64,000 bases of DNA from Candidatus Omnitrophica bacterium UBA6210 (GCA_002421805.1 DISM01000005.1:1-64000), one strand, 5' to 3'. Counted from the stretch's first letter, positions 16,477 through 25,436 are shown. The notes: a model not told the origin generated them from the letters alone. Program-made: numbers and translations.

Positions 16477-16983
16477 ATGAATATTAAAGGTAAGGTCCAC
16501 AAATTCGGCAATGACGTTAATACCGACGACATCATCTCGGCGCGGTATTTGAACACGATCGACCCCAAAGAACTTGCCGCCCATTGCATGGAGATCCTGG
16601 ACCATGATTTTTCCGGGAAGGTGAAGACGGGGGACATTGTGGTCGCGGGGAATAATTTCGGCTGCGGCTCGTCGAGAGAACACGCCCCGATCGCGTTGAA
16701 AGGCTGCGGCGTCTCTTTGGTCATCGCCAAGAGCTTTGCCAGGATTTTCTATCGCAACGCGATCAATATCGGCCTGCCCATCATCGAAGTCAAGGAAGCC
16801 GACCAGATACAGTCCGGCGACGAGCTGGAGGTCGAGCTCGAGAAGGGCGAGATCAGGAATGTCACGCAGAACAAGACATACCATGCCGCCCCTTTTGCGG
16901 ATTTTGTCTGCCAGATCGTCGAAAAGGGCGGATTGGTCAATTGGGTGAAAAGCAAGGAAAGCTCCTCGCGTAAACGCTCGTGA
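16477..16983 (+). CDS. leuD: 3-isopropylmalate dehydratase small subunit
   Basis: The swivelling-domain subunit, 168 residues, with the signature GNNFGCGSSREHAP near residue 57 and NTDDI near the start. It completes the active site of LeuC. The last seven or so residues (SSSRKRS) and the stop codon fall inside the left arm of a modular hairpin element, suggesting the element has replaced or extended the natural end. Confidence 0.93.
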   Translation: MNIKGKVHKFGNDVNTDDIISARYLNTIDPKELAAHCMEILDHDFSGKVKTGDIVVAGNNFGCGSSREHAPIALKGCGVSLVIAKSFARIFYRNAINIGLPIIEVKEADQIQSGDELEVELEKGEIRNVTQNKTYHAAPFADFVCQIVEKGGLVNWVKSKESSSRKRS

Positions 16984-17115
16984 AATTTAAGTCATAACTA
17001 CCCGGCCTTAAATTGAGTGGCCGGTACGCCCTTTCTGGGCAGTTTGTCTTGAATTTCATTGAGCACGCTTCGGAGTGAATTTCGAGAGGAAAGAACTTAC
17101 AAGGAGCGAAATTCA
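16961..17115. repeat. modular intergenic hairpin element (copy before leuB)
   Basis: First stem: 16976-16991 with 17048-17063 (GTGAAATTTAAG facing CTTGAATTTCA). CGCTTCGGAGT at 17066-17076 is the shared linker. Second stem: 17076-17084 with 17107-17115, perfect over nine pairs, ending at the leuB start codon and holding the leuB ribosome site AAGGAG (17101-17106) in its loop. A smaller GC hairpin (CCGGCC/GGCCGG near 17002-17023) fills the first loop. Confidence 0.7.
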
Positions 17116-18168
17116 ATGTACAAGATCGCCGTGATACCCGGGGACGGAACAGGGCCGGAGGTTGTGCGTGAGGGCTTGAAGGTTCTGGATGCCGCCGCCA
17201 AAAAATTCAATTTCAAATTTGAGACAAAAGAGTTCGACTTCAGCGGCAAAAGATATCTCAAGACGGGCAAGCTCGTCGATGATGCCGATATCGCCGAACT
17301 CAAGACATATAACGCGATCTATCTGGGCGCTGTGGGCGATCCGGAAGTCAAGCCAGGCATTATCGAGACGGGCGTTCTTCTGAAGCTCAGGTTTGCTTTG
17401 GACCAGTATATCAACCTGCGGCCTGTGAAGCTTTACAGCCCCGCCTTCTGTCCCTTGAAGGATAAAAAACCGGAAGATATTGATTTTGTCGTCGTCCGCG
17501 AGAATAGCGAAGGCCTGTATAAAGGCATGGGGGAGTTCCAGAAGAAGGGCACGAAGGATGAGGTGGCCATTCAGATTTCTTATAATACGCGGGCCGGCGT
17601 CGAACGCTGCCTGCGTTATGCGTTCGAATTCACGCGCAAAAGGAACAAGCGCAAGCAGTTGACCCTTTGCGGTAAGACTAATGTTTTGACATATGCCTGG
17701 GACTTGTGGCAGAGGACGTTCAATGAGGTGGCCAAGGAATATCCGGATATCAAGACCGATTACGCCCACGTGGATGCCACGACGATGTGGTTTGTCAAGA
17801 ACCCGGAATGGTTCGACGTCATCGTCACGGACAATATGTTTGGTGATATCATCACGGATCTTGGCGCCATGATCCAGGGCGGCATGGGGATCGCTGCGGG
17901 CGGCAATATCAACCCTAAAGGGGTCTCGATGTTCGAGCCTATCGGCGGTTCCGCGCCGAAATACACCGGCAAGAACGTGATCAACCCCCTGGCGGCGATC
18001 TGCGCTGCCGGCATGATGATGGATGTCCTGGGAGAGGCCCGGGCGGCCAAGGCGATTGAAGACGCCGTCATCGGGATCGTGCAGACGAAGCTGACATCGT
18101 TGGCGGCAGGCAAGATGGGTTATTCGACGACAGAAGTCGGAGATCTTGTCGTTAAGAATCTGAAATGA
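17116..18168 (+). CDS. leuB: 3-isopropylmalate dehydrogenase
   Basis: A 350-residue decarboxylating dehydrogenase of the isocitrate/isopropylmalate family: IPGDGTGPEVV near residue 6, substrate arginines in LLKLRFALDQYINLRPVK near 95, the metal-binding Asp in VTDNMFGDI near 236, and GGSAPKYTGKN near 275. The substrate loop and neighbouring leuCD favour isopropylmalate over isocitrate. AAGGAG selects 17116; the reading frame upstream is repeat. It completes leuCDB; leuA is not in the window. Confidence 0.9.
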   Translation: MYKIAVIPGDGTGPEVVREGLKVLDAAAKKFNFKFETKEFDFSGKRYLKTGKLVDDADIAELKTYNAIYLGAVGDPEVKPGIIETGVLLKLRFALDQYINLRPVKLYSPAFCPLKDKKPEDIDFVVVRENSEGLYKGMGEFQKKGTKDEVAIQISYNTRAGVERCLRYAFEFTRKRNKRKQLTLCGKTNVLTYAWDLWQRTFNEVAKEYPDIKTDYAHVDATTMWFVKNPEWFDVIVTDNMFGDIITDLGAMIQGGMGIAAGGNINPKGVSMFEPIGGSAPKYTGKNVINPLAAICAAGMMMDVLGEARAAKAIEDAVIGIVQTKLTSLAAGKMGYSTTEVGDLVVKNLK

Positions 18169-18199
18169 CGCCGCACGTTTCCGTGCGGAGGAGAAAACG

Positions 18200-19219
18200 A
18201 TGCGAAAAAAATCAAAATATAACGTTGCTGTCGTCGGCGTAGGGGCCGTCGGCATTGAAATGCTGAAGGTTTTAAGGTCGAGGAATTTTCCTGTCGGCAC
18301 CTTGAAGGTTTTGGCCCGCAGCGAGAGGGATATTACGGTCGACGGCCAGACTTATCACGTGGCCGCGATCACCCCGGAGGCGTTTGAAGGGATCGATATC
18401 GCTTTGTTCGCCGGTACCGAAGGGGAAAAGGGTGCGGCCGTGACGTTTGCCCCGGAGGCGGTCAAGCGGGGCGCCATCGTCATTGATAACGGCGCTGATT
18501 TCCGCATGGAAGAAGATGTTCCGTTGGTCGTTCCCGAGGTGAATCCTAAAGATGTCAATAAAGCCAAAAAAGGACGCGGGATCATCGCCAATCCCAATTG
18601 TTCAACGATCCAGATGGTGGTGGCGCTGGCGCCTGTCCATCGGCTTTACAAGATCAAACGCGTGATCGTGTCGACCTATCAGGCTGCGTCCGGCGCCGGG
18701 AGCAAGGCGGTGGCCGAGCTTTTTGAGCAGACAAAAGCCATCCTTTCGGGCATGGAATCGAAACCAGAAGCCATGCCGCAGAGGATCGCTTTCAATGTGT
18801 TCCCTCATATCGGAGGTTTCGCGGAATGCGATTATACTTCCGAAGAGTGGAAGATGATCAAAGAGACCCAGAAGATCATGCATACCGACAAGATCATGGT
18901 CTCGGCGACAACGGTGCGCGTCCCGGTCAGGACGGGTCACAGCGAATCGATCTATGTGGAGACCAAAAAGCCCGTCGATATCGAAGAAGTCAAGAAGACG
19001 CTGGCGTCGGTCCCCGGCATTATCGTTTTGGATGATACCAAAAGCTGCGTCTATCCTTTGCCTGTAGACGTCGAGGGCAAGGACGAGGTTTTTGTCGGGC
19101 GCATCCGTAAGGACCCTTATAACGACAAGGGGATGTGGATGTGGGTGGTCGCCGATAACCTGCGCAAAGGCGCTGCGACCAATGCCGTGCAGATCGCGGA
19201 GTTGTTGATTAAAAAATAA
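18200..19219 (+). CDS. asd: aspartate-semialdehyde dehydrogenase
   Basis: Asd reduces aspartyl phosphate to the semialdehyde shared by lysine, threonine and methionine synthesis. The catalytic Cys lies in NPNCSTIQM near residue 134, with YQAASGAGS near 158 and the conserved His in VRTGHSES near 248. It starts 31 bases after leuB with GGAG upstream. Its product feeds the dapA-dapL genes at 33-36 kb; aspartate kinase is not in the window. Confidence 0.95.
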   Translation: MRKKSKYNVAVVGVGAVGIEMLKVLRSRNFPVGTLKVLARSERDITVDGQTYHVAAITPEAFEGIDIALFAGTEGEKGAAVTFAPEAVKRGAIVIDNGADFRMEEDVPLVVPEVNPKDVNKAKKGRGIIANPNCSTIQMVVALAPVHRLYKIKRVIVSTYQAASGAGSKAVAELFEQTKAILSGMESKPEAMPQRIAFNVFPHIGGFAECDYTSEEWKMIKETQKIMHTDKIMVSATTVRVPVRTGHSESIYVETKKPVDIEEVKKTLASVPGIIVLDDTKSCVYPLPVDVEGKDEVFVGRIRKDPYNDKGMWMWVVADNLRKGAATNAVQIAELLIKK

Positions 19220-19271
19220 TGTTGTTGGTTATCCAGTGAGCCGGTTAGCCTGTCAGCCAGTTAACGCAATA

Positions 19272-19307
19272 ACCGGTTAACCGGCAAACAGGTTGACCGG
19301 TTTTTTT
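19272..19307 (+). terminator. Rho-independent terminator after asd
   Basis: ACCGGTTAACC at 19272-19282 pairs with GGTTGACCGGT at 19291-19301 (one G-U), followed by seven T that run directly into the truA ATG. The preceding 50 bases hold further degenerate CCGGTTA and CAGCC words of a local repeat. Confidence 0.75.
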
Positions 19308-20117
19308 ATGCGCACGATCAAAGTGATATTTTCCTACGACGGGACGCGATACGCCGGCTGGCAGAGACAGAGCCGGCGCGCGGCGGTTGCCGGGCCTGGC
19401 GGCATAGCCCCGCGGTTCAGGACCGTCCAGGAAGAGGCGGAGAAGGCTTTGGAGAAGATCGTCGGCCATCAGGTGCACCTTGTGGGTTCGGGCCGGACAG
19501 ATGCTGGCGTCCATGCGGTTGCCCAGCCGGCGCATTTTACGACGACATCGACGATCCCGGCGTCCCGGCTTTTGCGGGCCCTGGATCATTACCTCCCCGA
19601 AGATATCGGCGTTGTGGATGTCCGGGAGGCCGATCGGCGGTTTCATGCGCGTTTTTCCGCAAAGTCTAAGGCCTATCGTTATGTCATTGTCCCGGCCTGC
19701 GAGAAATCCGTTTTTCTGGAGCGGTTTGCCTTTGCGGTCAAGTATCCTTTGTCCATTGCCTTGATGCGCCGGGCGGCCCGCTGCCTTGTGGGCCGTCATG
19801 ATTTTTCCTCATTCAAGGCATCGGACAGGGCCCTGCGAAAGTCTGTGACCCGGATCGAGAAGATCGGGGTGTATCGCAGAAAAGGGGAGGATTCCTTGCC
19901 TTTTCTGAAAAATGAGGAGTTGATTATCGTCGATATCGAGGCGTCGGGATTTTTGCGGGGCATGGTCCGTAACATCGTCGGGACGTTGATCGATATCGGC
20001 CGCGGCCGGCTTGCGCCGGACGCGATGCAAGGTATCCTGAAGCGGCGCGACCGGCGCCATGCCGGTTTCTGCGCCCCGGCCCGTGGCTTATACCTCAGGA
20101 GTGTGCGCTATGCATAA
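19308..20117 (+). CDS. truA: tRNA pseudouridine(38-40) synthase
   Basis: TruA isomerises uridines 38-40 in the tRNA anticodon arm. The catalytic Asp is in GSGRTDAGVHA near residue 65; YDGTRYAGWQ near the start and the ARCLVGRHDFSSF segment near 160 are family marks. The ATG at 19308 is preceded immediately by the T run of the asd terminator, so no Shine-Dalgarno exists. A TTG start at 19293 lies in the terminator stem and is rejected. How this gene is translated is unclear. Confidence 0.94.
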   Translation: MRTIKVIFSYDGTRYAGWQRQSRRAAVAGPGGIAPRFRTVQEEAEKALEKIVGHQVHLVGSGRTDAGVHAVAQPAHFTTTSTIPASRLLRALDHYLPEDIGVVDVREADRRFHARFSAKSKAYRYVIVPACEKSVFLERFAFAVKYPLSIALMRRAARCLVGRHDFSSFKASDRALRKSVTRIEKIGVYRRKGEDSLPFLKNEELIIVDIEASGFLRGMVRNIVGTLIDIGRGRLAPDAMQGILKRRDRRHAGFCAPARGLYLRSVRYA

Positions 20118-21684
20118 AGGAAAACTATCCGTCCTGGAATCCTGGACTGTCCCGCGCTGGGATTTTTATTCGGGCATCATTCTTCTGGCCGTCGTCATGT
20201 TTCAGGCCTTCAGCTGGTTCCGTTTTCCTCTCTTTCTGGACGGTTATTATCATCTTTCCGTCGTGCAGGGATTTCGGGACGCGGGGGGATGGGTGGGGCA
20301 TGCCTTTTGGGAATATGCCCCGTTCGGCCGTCCGCATGTGTATCCGCCTCTTTTGCATATCGTGCAGCTAGTGCTTTACCGTACCGGCCTTGACCTGATC
20401 AGCGTCGCCAGGCTTTCCGACGTCCTGATCTACCCCTGGTTTCTTTATTGCGGCTGGGCCGTTATCCGCCGGGCCCTCGGTCCTTTGACCGCTTTCTGGT
20501 TTTTGTTTTTCGCCCTGAGCTCCACCTCGCTTTGTACGGGGGTGATCAACAACATACCTTTCAGTCTTGCTTTCGGCCTGGGGTTGTTGTGCTATGGGGC
20601 CGTGATGCAGAATAGGCCTCTGCGCGCCTGCGTCCTGTTGACCCTGGCTTTCTATGCACACAGCCTGGTGCCGTGGCTGTTCCTGACAGCGCTTTTGCTA
20701 TATACCATCCCGGACCGCCAGAAACGCCAGATGATCTGGCGCATAGCTGCCGCGGCCCTGATCTTGAGTTTTCCGATCCTGTATCATCAGGCCCGTTATT
20801 TGTCGTATATCCGGCTTGTGAGGCCCCCGGATTTTTATTACACGGCGATCCCTGTGGCGCTGGCCGTGTTTGTTTTACCCGGGATCGTATTCGCCTGGCG
20901 CAGGAAAAAGGATTGCCGTTTTTTTATGATCCTGGCCAGCGTCCTGTTTTCGCTTTTTTGGACGCATCGCAGCCGCCTCATTTCAGGCCAGGGTGTTTTT
21001 CTGTGGTCTTTCTATGCCGCCCTTACGGTCAACGAGATCGTTGAGCGCTTTCTGGCGAAGGCATCGCGGGCCTATCAGGTGGCGGCTGTGGTAGGGATGG
21101 TCCTGGTTTTTCAGGTGTTTGGCCTGCAATATAACTGGAGCCCGAAACCCGACGAGCGGGCCTGGAAGATCCGTGAAACTCCGGCCATGCTTTGGACGGG
21201 GCTCAATGCCGACGACCCCGGTATCAAGGCGGCGACGATCTACTATCCCAAATGGATCGGGCAGTGCGTCTGGATGGTCAAAGAGCTGTCTTCGCAGCGG
21301 CAGATCGTATTTTCGAATTATGACTATGCAGGAGGGATGGTGGCGGTCCTGAGCCACCGCGCGACATCCACGGCGATGCTCGCCGAGGTCCGTCCTTTCC
21401 GTGATTTCGATCCTATCGCTTATGCCCACACCGTGCTTTGGTTCAAGGACCTTGACGGGGAGGGCCTTCAGTACCTGTCGTTGGCAACCGCCCGCTACGG
21501 CCTCCAAGTCGCCGGGGAGACGGAGATCGCCTATCTATTGGTTAATCCATCCGCCACGAGCCAGGAGCGGGTGATCCCGGCCACTGTTCCTTTCTGGGCG
21601 TGCCTCGCATTCCTGGTTTTGGCCTTCCTGGGGCTTTTTGTCCCGGAAGAGGGGATGCGGCCTTTCGGCAGAAAAAAATGTTGA
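20110..21684 (+). CDS. polytopic membrane protein, possible GT-C glycosyltransferase
   Basis: A 524-residue protein with about ten hydrophobic segments between residue 15 and 340, a soluble region of about 150 residues, and a last span near the C-terminus. An acidic motif in the first external loop (FLDGYYHLSVV, near residue 38) resembles the catalytic Asp region of GT-C lipid-linked-sugar transferases. That assignment is only suggestive. The start at 20110 overlaps the truA stop by eight bases. No polysaccharide genes are adjacent. Confidence 0.7.
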   Translation: MHKGKLSVLESWTVPRWDFYSGIILLAVVMFQAFSWFRFPLFLDGYYHLSVVQGFRDAGGWVGHAFWEYAPFGRPHVYPPLLHIVQLVLYRTGLDLISVARLSDVLIYPWFLYCGWAVIRRALGPLTAFWFLFFALSSTSLCTGVINNIPFSLAFGLGLLCYGAVMQNRPLRACVLLTLAFYAHSLVPWLFLTALLLYTIPDRQKRQMIWRIAAAALILSFPILYHQARYLSYIRLVRPPDFYYTAIPVALAVFVLPGIVFAWRRKKDCRFFMILASVLFSLFWTHRSRLISGQGVFLWSFYAALTVNEIVERFLAKASRAYQVAAVVGMVLVFQVFGLQYNWSPKPDERAWKIRETPAMLWTGLNADDPGIKAATIYYPKWIGQCVWMVKELSSQRQIVFSNYDYAGGMVAVLSHRATSTAMLAEVRPFRDFDPIAYAHTVLWFKDLDGEGLQYLSLATARYGLQVAGETEIAYLLVNPSATSQERVIPATVPFWACLAFLVLAFLGLFVPEEGMRPFGRKKC

Positions 21685-21709
21685 CATCATCCGGCGGTTA
21701 TGTTATATT
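21681..21709 (+). promoter_or_regulatory. strong sigma70-type promoter for rplM-rpsI, leaderless
   Basis: TTGACA at 21681-21686 (overlapping the end of the membrane protein gene), 17 bases, TATATT at 21704-21709. The rplM ATG at 21719 is nine bases after the -10 box, so transcription should start within a few bases of it. Confidence 0.75.
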
Positions 21710-21718
21710 TTCACCCTT

Positions 21719-22156
21719 ATGAAAACTTACATGGCAAACAAGTCCAATACGGACGCATCCAAGAAACAGTGGTTCCTGGTCGACGCCAAGGGCAAGATCC
21801 TAGGCAGGCTTTCGGCAAGGGTGGCTACGGTGATCCGCGGCAAGCATACGCCGAGATATACCCCAAATTTTGACGCCGGCGACCATGTCGTTGTCATCAA
21901 CGCCAAGGCGATCAAGGTGACCGGCAACAAGCTTAAAGAAAAGCAGTATCTGCGCTTCTCGGGGTATCCAGCCGGCCTCAAGAGGGCGACCCTGGAGGTG
22001 ATGCTGGCGACCAAGCCGACAGAGGTCATCAAGAACGCTGTCAGGAAGATGCTGCCGGCAGGCCCTTTGAGCCGCGACATGCTCAAGAAGCTTAAAGTTT
22101 ATCCGGGTTCCGATCATCCATATACGAAGACAAATTTTGTGAAGTTAGAGGTCTAA
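21719..22156 (+). CDS. rplM: 50S ribosomal protein L13
   Basis: L13, 145 residues, with the family segments WFLVDAKGKILGRLSARVA, RGKHTPRYTPNFDAGDHV and the C-terminal YPGSDHPY. Translation could begin at 21719 (MKTYMANK) or at 21731 (MANK); neither has a Shine-Dalgarno. The promoter's position implies a leaderless or nearly leaderless mRNA. The pair rplM-rpsI is a conserved operon. Confidence 0.97.
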   Translation: MKTYMANKSNTDASKKQWFLVDAKGKILGRLSARVATVIRGKHTPRYTPNFDAGDHVVVINAKAIKVTGNKLKEKQYLRFSGYPAGLKRATLEVMLATKPTEVIKNAVRKMLPAGPLSRDMLKKLKVYPGSDHPYTKTNFVKLEV

Positions 22157-22157
22157 T

Positions 22158-22556
<399 letters not shown>

Positions 22557-22581
22557 GCGCTTTTTGATAGGAGCTTCAAGG

Positions 22582-22612
22582 ATCCGCCGGAGAAACCCGG
22601 CGGATTTTTTTT
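22582..22612 (+). terminator. Rho-independent terminator of rplM-rpsI
   Basis: A nine-pair stem, 22582-22590 with 22597-22605, a six-base loop and eight T. Confidence 0.9.
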
Positions 22613-22625
22613 GCCGTAAAAGACG

Positions 22626-22924
22626 GCACACCGGCCCCTCCGCTTGGGCCGGGTGTAAGCAGAAAGCACAACACACCTTGTTCAAAAGGAAGAGCAAGTG
22701 TGCGCTTCGTGCGCTACCCGCGCAACTTCCTTGTAAGCGCGGGGTGTTGCCGCACACCGGCCCCTCCGCTTGGGCCGGGTGTAAGCAGAAAGCACAACAC
22801 ACCTTGCTCAAAAGGAGAGCAAGTGTGCGCTTCGTGCGCTACCCGCGCCATTCTTCGCCAGAAAGGCGAACGCTGGCCCGATTCCTTATAAGGGCCAGGT
22901 GCCAATAAGCGCGGGGTGTTGCCC
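22626..22924. repeat. imperfect tandem duplication, non-coding
   Basis: The 550-base gap between rpsI and argC contains no credible gene. It holds two copies of a unit of about 100 bases (22626-22723 and 22752-22848), differing by one indel and a substitution. Each is closed by TAAGCGCGGGGTGTTGCC (ending near 22751 and 22923). Each unit has two internal hairpins: CCGGCCC/GGGCCGG, and CACACCTTGCTC against GAGCAAGTGTG. Copy 2 has an extra insert with its own CTGGCCC/GGGCCAG hairpin. The opening GCGGCACACCGGCC also occurs at 27672. Confidence 0.8.
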
Positions 22925-22971
22925 CCAGAGGACAAAAGTGTTTTTATCGTCGATATCCCGGCGGATTTGTC

Positions 22972-23000
22972 TTGACGCGGGCGTATTTTTCACGTAACAT
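22972..23000 (+). promoter_or_regulatory. sigma70-type promoter of the arginine operon
   Basis: TTGACG at 22972-22977, 17 bases, TAACAT at 22995-23000. Transcription would start near 23007, leaving a leader of about 105 bases before argC. Confidence 0.6.
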
Positions 23001-23052
23001 ATTAGACGACATTTTTACATTTGCTCGGCGAGGAAACAGGCGATGCAGGCGT

Positions 23053-23097
23053 GATGCGGGTACGATGCCCGCATGATGCCCGCGTGATGCGGGCATC
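23053..23097 (+). promoter_or_regulatory. alternative hairpins in the argC leader
   Basis: Repeated GATGCGGG and GATGCCCGC words allow two exclusive folds: 23054-23060 with 23068-23074, or the nine-pair stem 23075-23083 with 23089-23097. The second ends eight bases before the ribosome site GAGGG. The arrangement could be regulatory or merely repeat-derived; no T run is present for simple attenuation. Confidence 0.45.
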
Positions 23098-23112
23098 TAG
23101 AAAAGAGGGTTT

Positions 23113-24135
23113 ATGTTAAGAGTCGGTATTGTCGGCGCCCGCGGGTTTACGGGCGAAGAACTGATCAAAATTTTGGTGCGGCATCCCGGGGTGCGCCTGA
23201 CGTATCTGTCGGCTACACTGACGAAGCCCGAGGAGATCGGCGCGATCTTTCCGGCCCTCCGAGGTGTCGTCGGAGTAAAATGCGAACCGTTCAGCGTCGA
23301 GAAGGCTGCGGAGAAATGCGATCTTTTGTTTTTGGCCCTGCCGCATACGGTCTCTATGGATTATGTCCCGAAGCTCATGAAGCGGGGCAAAAAGATCATC
23401 GATCTGAGCGCGGATTACCGTCTCAAGAACCCGCTGATCTACCGGCAGTGGTATCACAAGGCGCACAAGGATGTCAAGCACCTGAAGGCATTCGTTTACG
23501 GCCTGCCCGAGCTTTATCGCGAGCGCATCAAGAAGACGGCGTGCGTGGCCAACCCCGGATGTTATCCGACGGCGGCGATCCTCGGGATCATGCCGGCCCT
23601 GGTCGCCGGTTTCGGCGATAAAGACAGCGTGATCATCGACGCCAAATCCGGCGTGACAGGCGCGGGAAAAAAAGTGGCCCCGGAATATCTCAGCGTCCAT
23701 GTGAACGAGAATTTTCGCGGGTATAAGTTTAACGTCCACCAACACTCTCCGGAGATCAACCAGGAGCTTTCACGGGCGACTCTCTCGCGGGTGGATGTGG
23801 TCTTTTGTCCGCACCTTCTGCCCGTCAACCGGGGCATCCTGGAGACGATTTATATCCGGCTCAAGAAATCCGTCGCCGCGCAGAAGGTGGAGGCGGTTTA
23901 CAAGAAGTTTTACAAGACCGAGCCTTTCGTGCGTGTGCGCGGTCTTGATATTTTGCCTCAACTGACGGATGTGACGTATACGAATTTTTGCGATATCGGT
24001 CTTGTCGTGGATGAGAAAAAGAAGCTTTTGATCGTCTCCAGCGCGATCGACAATCTCCTCAAAGGGGCTTCGGGCCAGGCCGTCCAGAACATGAATATCA
24101 TGTGCGGTTTTGGGGAAAAGACGGCTTTGATATGA
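23113..24135 (+). CDS. argC: N-acetyl-gamma-glutamyl-phosphate reductase
   Basis: ArgC reduces acetylglutamyl phosphate with NADPH, step three of arginine synthesis. The nucleotide motif VGIVGARGFTGEEL opens the protein, the catalytic Cys lies in NPGCYPTAA near residue 149, and the His region in KFNVHQHSPEI near 207. At 340 residues it has family length. It opens the argCJBDFGH cluster and overlaps argJ by four bases. Confidence 0.96.
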   Translation: MLRVGIVGARGFTGEELIKILVRHPGVRLTYLSATLTKPEEIGAIFPALRGVVGVKCEPFSVEKAAEKCDLLFLALPHTVSMDYVPKLMKRGKKIIDLSADYRLKNPLIYRQWYHKAHKDVKHLKAFVYGLPELYRERIKKTACVANPGCYPTAAILGIMPALVAGFGDKDSVIIDAKSGVTGAGKKVAPEYLSVHVNENFRGYKFNVHQHSPEINQELSRATLSRVDVVFCPHLLPVNRGILETIYIRLKKSVAAQKVEAVYKKFYKTEPFVRVRGLDILPQLTDVTYTNFCDIGLVVDEKKKLLIVSSAIDNLLKGASGQAVQNMNIMCGFGEKTALI

Positions 24136-25328
24136 AGTTTAGAACTGTTTCCGGCATACTTCCTTCGGGGTTCAAGGCTTCCGGTTTGTCGGCGGGCATT
24201 AAACGGAGCGGTAAGCCCGACCTTGCCTTGTTTTTTTCCGAATCTCCCTGTGTGACCGCCGCCATGATGACAGCGAACGCCTTTAAGGCGGCGCCGCTTG
24301 TGGTAAGCGCCAAGCATCTTGCGGCGGCAAAGACGCGCGCCCTGATCGCCAACAGCGGTAACGCAAACTGCATGACGGGCCGCAGAGGCCTGTCGGACGC
24401 TCAAGAGATGACGGCATGCGTTGCCCGGCATCTGTCGGTCAGCAAGGAAGAGGTCCTGGTGGCTTCGACGGGGATCATCGGCAAACCGCTGGCTATAGAC
24501 AAGATCAAAACGGCTGTTCCTGGCCTGGTGTCGGCTTTAAGCGTCACGGGGATGCCTTCAGCCGCAAAGGCTGTCATGACGACGGATACATTTGCCAAGA
24601 CAGCGTCCCTGCGGGCCGTTATCGGAGGCAAGACCGTGACTCTGTGCGGGGTTTGCAAGGGCGCCGGCATGATCGCTCCCCGGATGAAGATGGCGACCAT
24701 GCTCGCTTTTTGTTTTACGGATGCGCTGATCGAGAAGGCGGCCTTGAAGGAGGCCCTGGCCCAGGCGGTTGACGATTCTTTTAATGCGGTCACGATCGAC
24801 AACTGCATGAGCACGAATGATATGGTCGTCGTGATGGCGAACGGCCGCGCCGGCAATCGTATGATCAGAAAAGGTACTGCTGAGGCTGTCCGGTTCAGCC
24901 GGCTTCTGCGGCAGGTCAGCGTATGCCTGGCTAAAATGATCGTAGAAGACGCCGAAGGCGCGACGAAATTTATCGAGGTGCGCGTTGCGGGCGCCGGTAC
25001 GAAGGCGTCGGCCAAGGAGCTGGCTTTCGGCGTGGCGAACTCTAATCTTTTCAAATGCGCCATGTTCGGCAGCGACCCGAACTGGGGGCGCATTGCGGCG
25101 GCCCTCGGTGCGACGGACAGCCGCCTGAAACAGGAAGACCTGCGCATCAAACTTAACGGCGTATACGTGTTCAATAACGGCAAGCCCGTGGGCGTCAAGG
25201 GCCGGGGGCTTTTGAAAGGCCGGAATGTCGTCGTGGATATCGTCACAGGCCGCGGACCGGCCAGCGCGACGGTCTATACATCAGATTTGTCTTATGGATA
25301 TGTCAGGATCAATGCGGATTATAATTAG
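24132..25328 (+). CDS. argJ: glutamate N-acetyltransferase / amino-acid acetyltransferase ArgJ
   Basis: ArgJ moves the acetyl group from acetylornithine to glutamate, so the pathway is the cyclic one. The self-cleavage and catalytic Thr lies in KMATMLAF near residue 190; ASTGIIGKPL near 117 is the oxyanion region. The 398-residue chain is normal. Starting at 24132 in an ATGA overlap with argC implies coupled translation. Whether it is also able to use acetyl-CoA cannot be judged from sequence. Confidence 0.95.
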   Translation: MKFRTVSGILPSGFKASGLSAGIKRSGKPDLALFFSESPCVTAAMMTANAFKAAPLVVSAKHLAAAKTRALIANSGNANCMTGRRGLSDAQEMTACVARHLSVSKEEVLVASTGIIGKPLAIDKIKTAVPGLVSALSVTGMPSAAKAVMTTDTFAKTASLRAVIGGKTVTLCGVCKGAGMIAPRMKMATMLAFCFTDALIEKAALKEALAQAVDDSFNAVTIDNCMSTNDMVVVMANGRAGNRMIRKGTAEAVRFSRLLRQVSVCLAKMIVEDAEGATKFIEVRVAGAGTKASAKELAFGVANSNLFKCAMFGSDPNWGRIAAALGATDSRLKQEDLRIKLNGVYVFNNGKPVGVKGRGLLKGRNVVVDIVTGRGPASATVYTSDLSYGYVRINADYN

Positions 25329-25330
25329 GC

Positions 25331-25434
25331 ACCCCTTGTCTAGGCATCGTGAATTTTCCGACGCTTCGAAAAATTCACGCTAGACTTCGGGGTCGATTTT
25401 GCAGGGGATAGAAACCTTCAGCGAGGACAAAATC
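25331..25434. repeat. modular intergenic hairpin element (copy before argB)
   Basis: Stem one: 25331-25343 with 25380-25393, containing an inner stem GTGAATTTT/AAAAATTCAC. Linker GACTTCGGGGTC. Stem two: GATTTTG (25395-25401) with CAAAATC (25428-25434), ending two bases before the argB ATG and holding the ribosome site (GAGG) in its loop. Same architecture as the copy before leuB but with different stem sequences. Confidence 0.7.
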
Positions 25435-25436
25435 AA

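Noticed and set aside
22626..22924. Possible CRISPR array
   Set aside because: Only two diverged copies of about 100 bases with internal hairpins, no short regular spacers and no cas genes.
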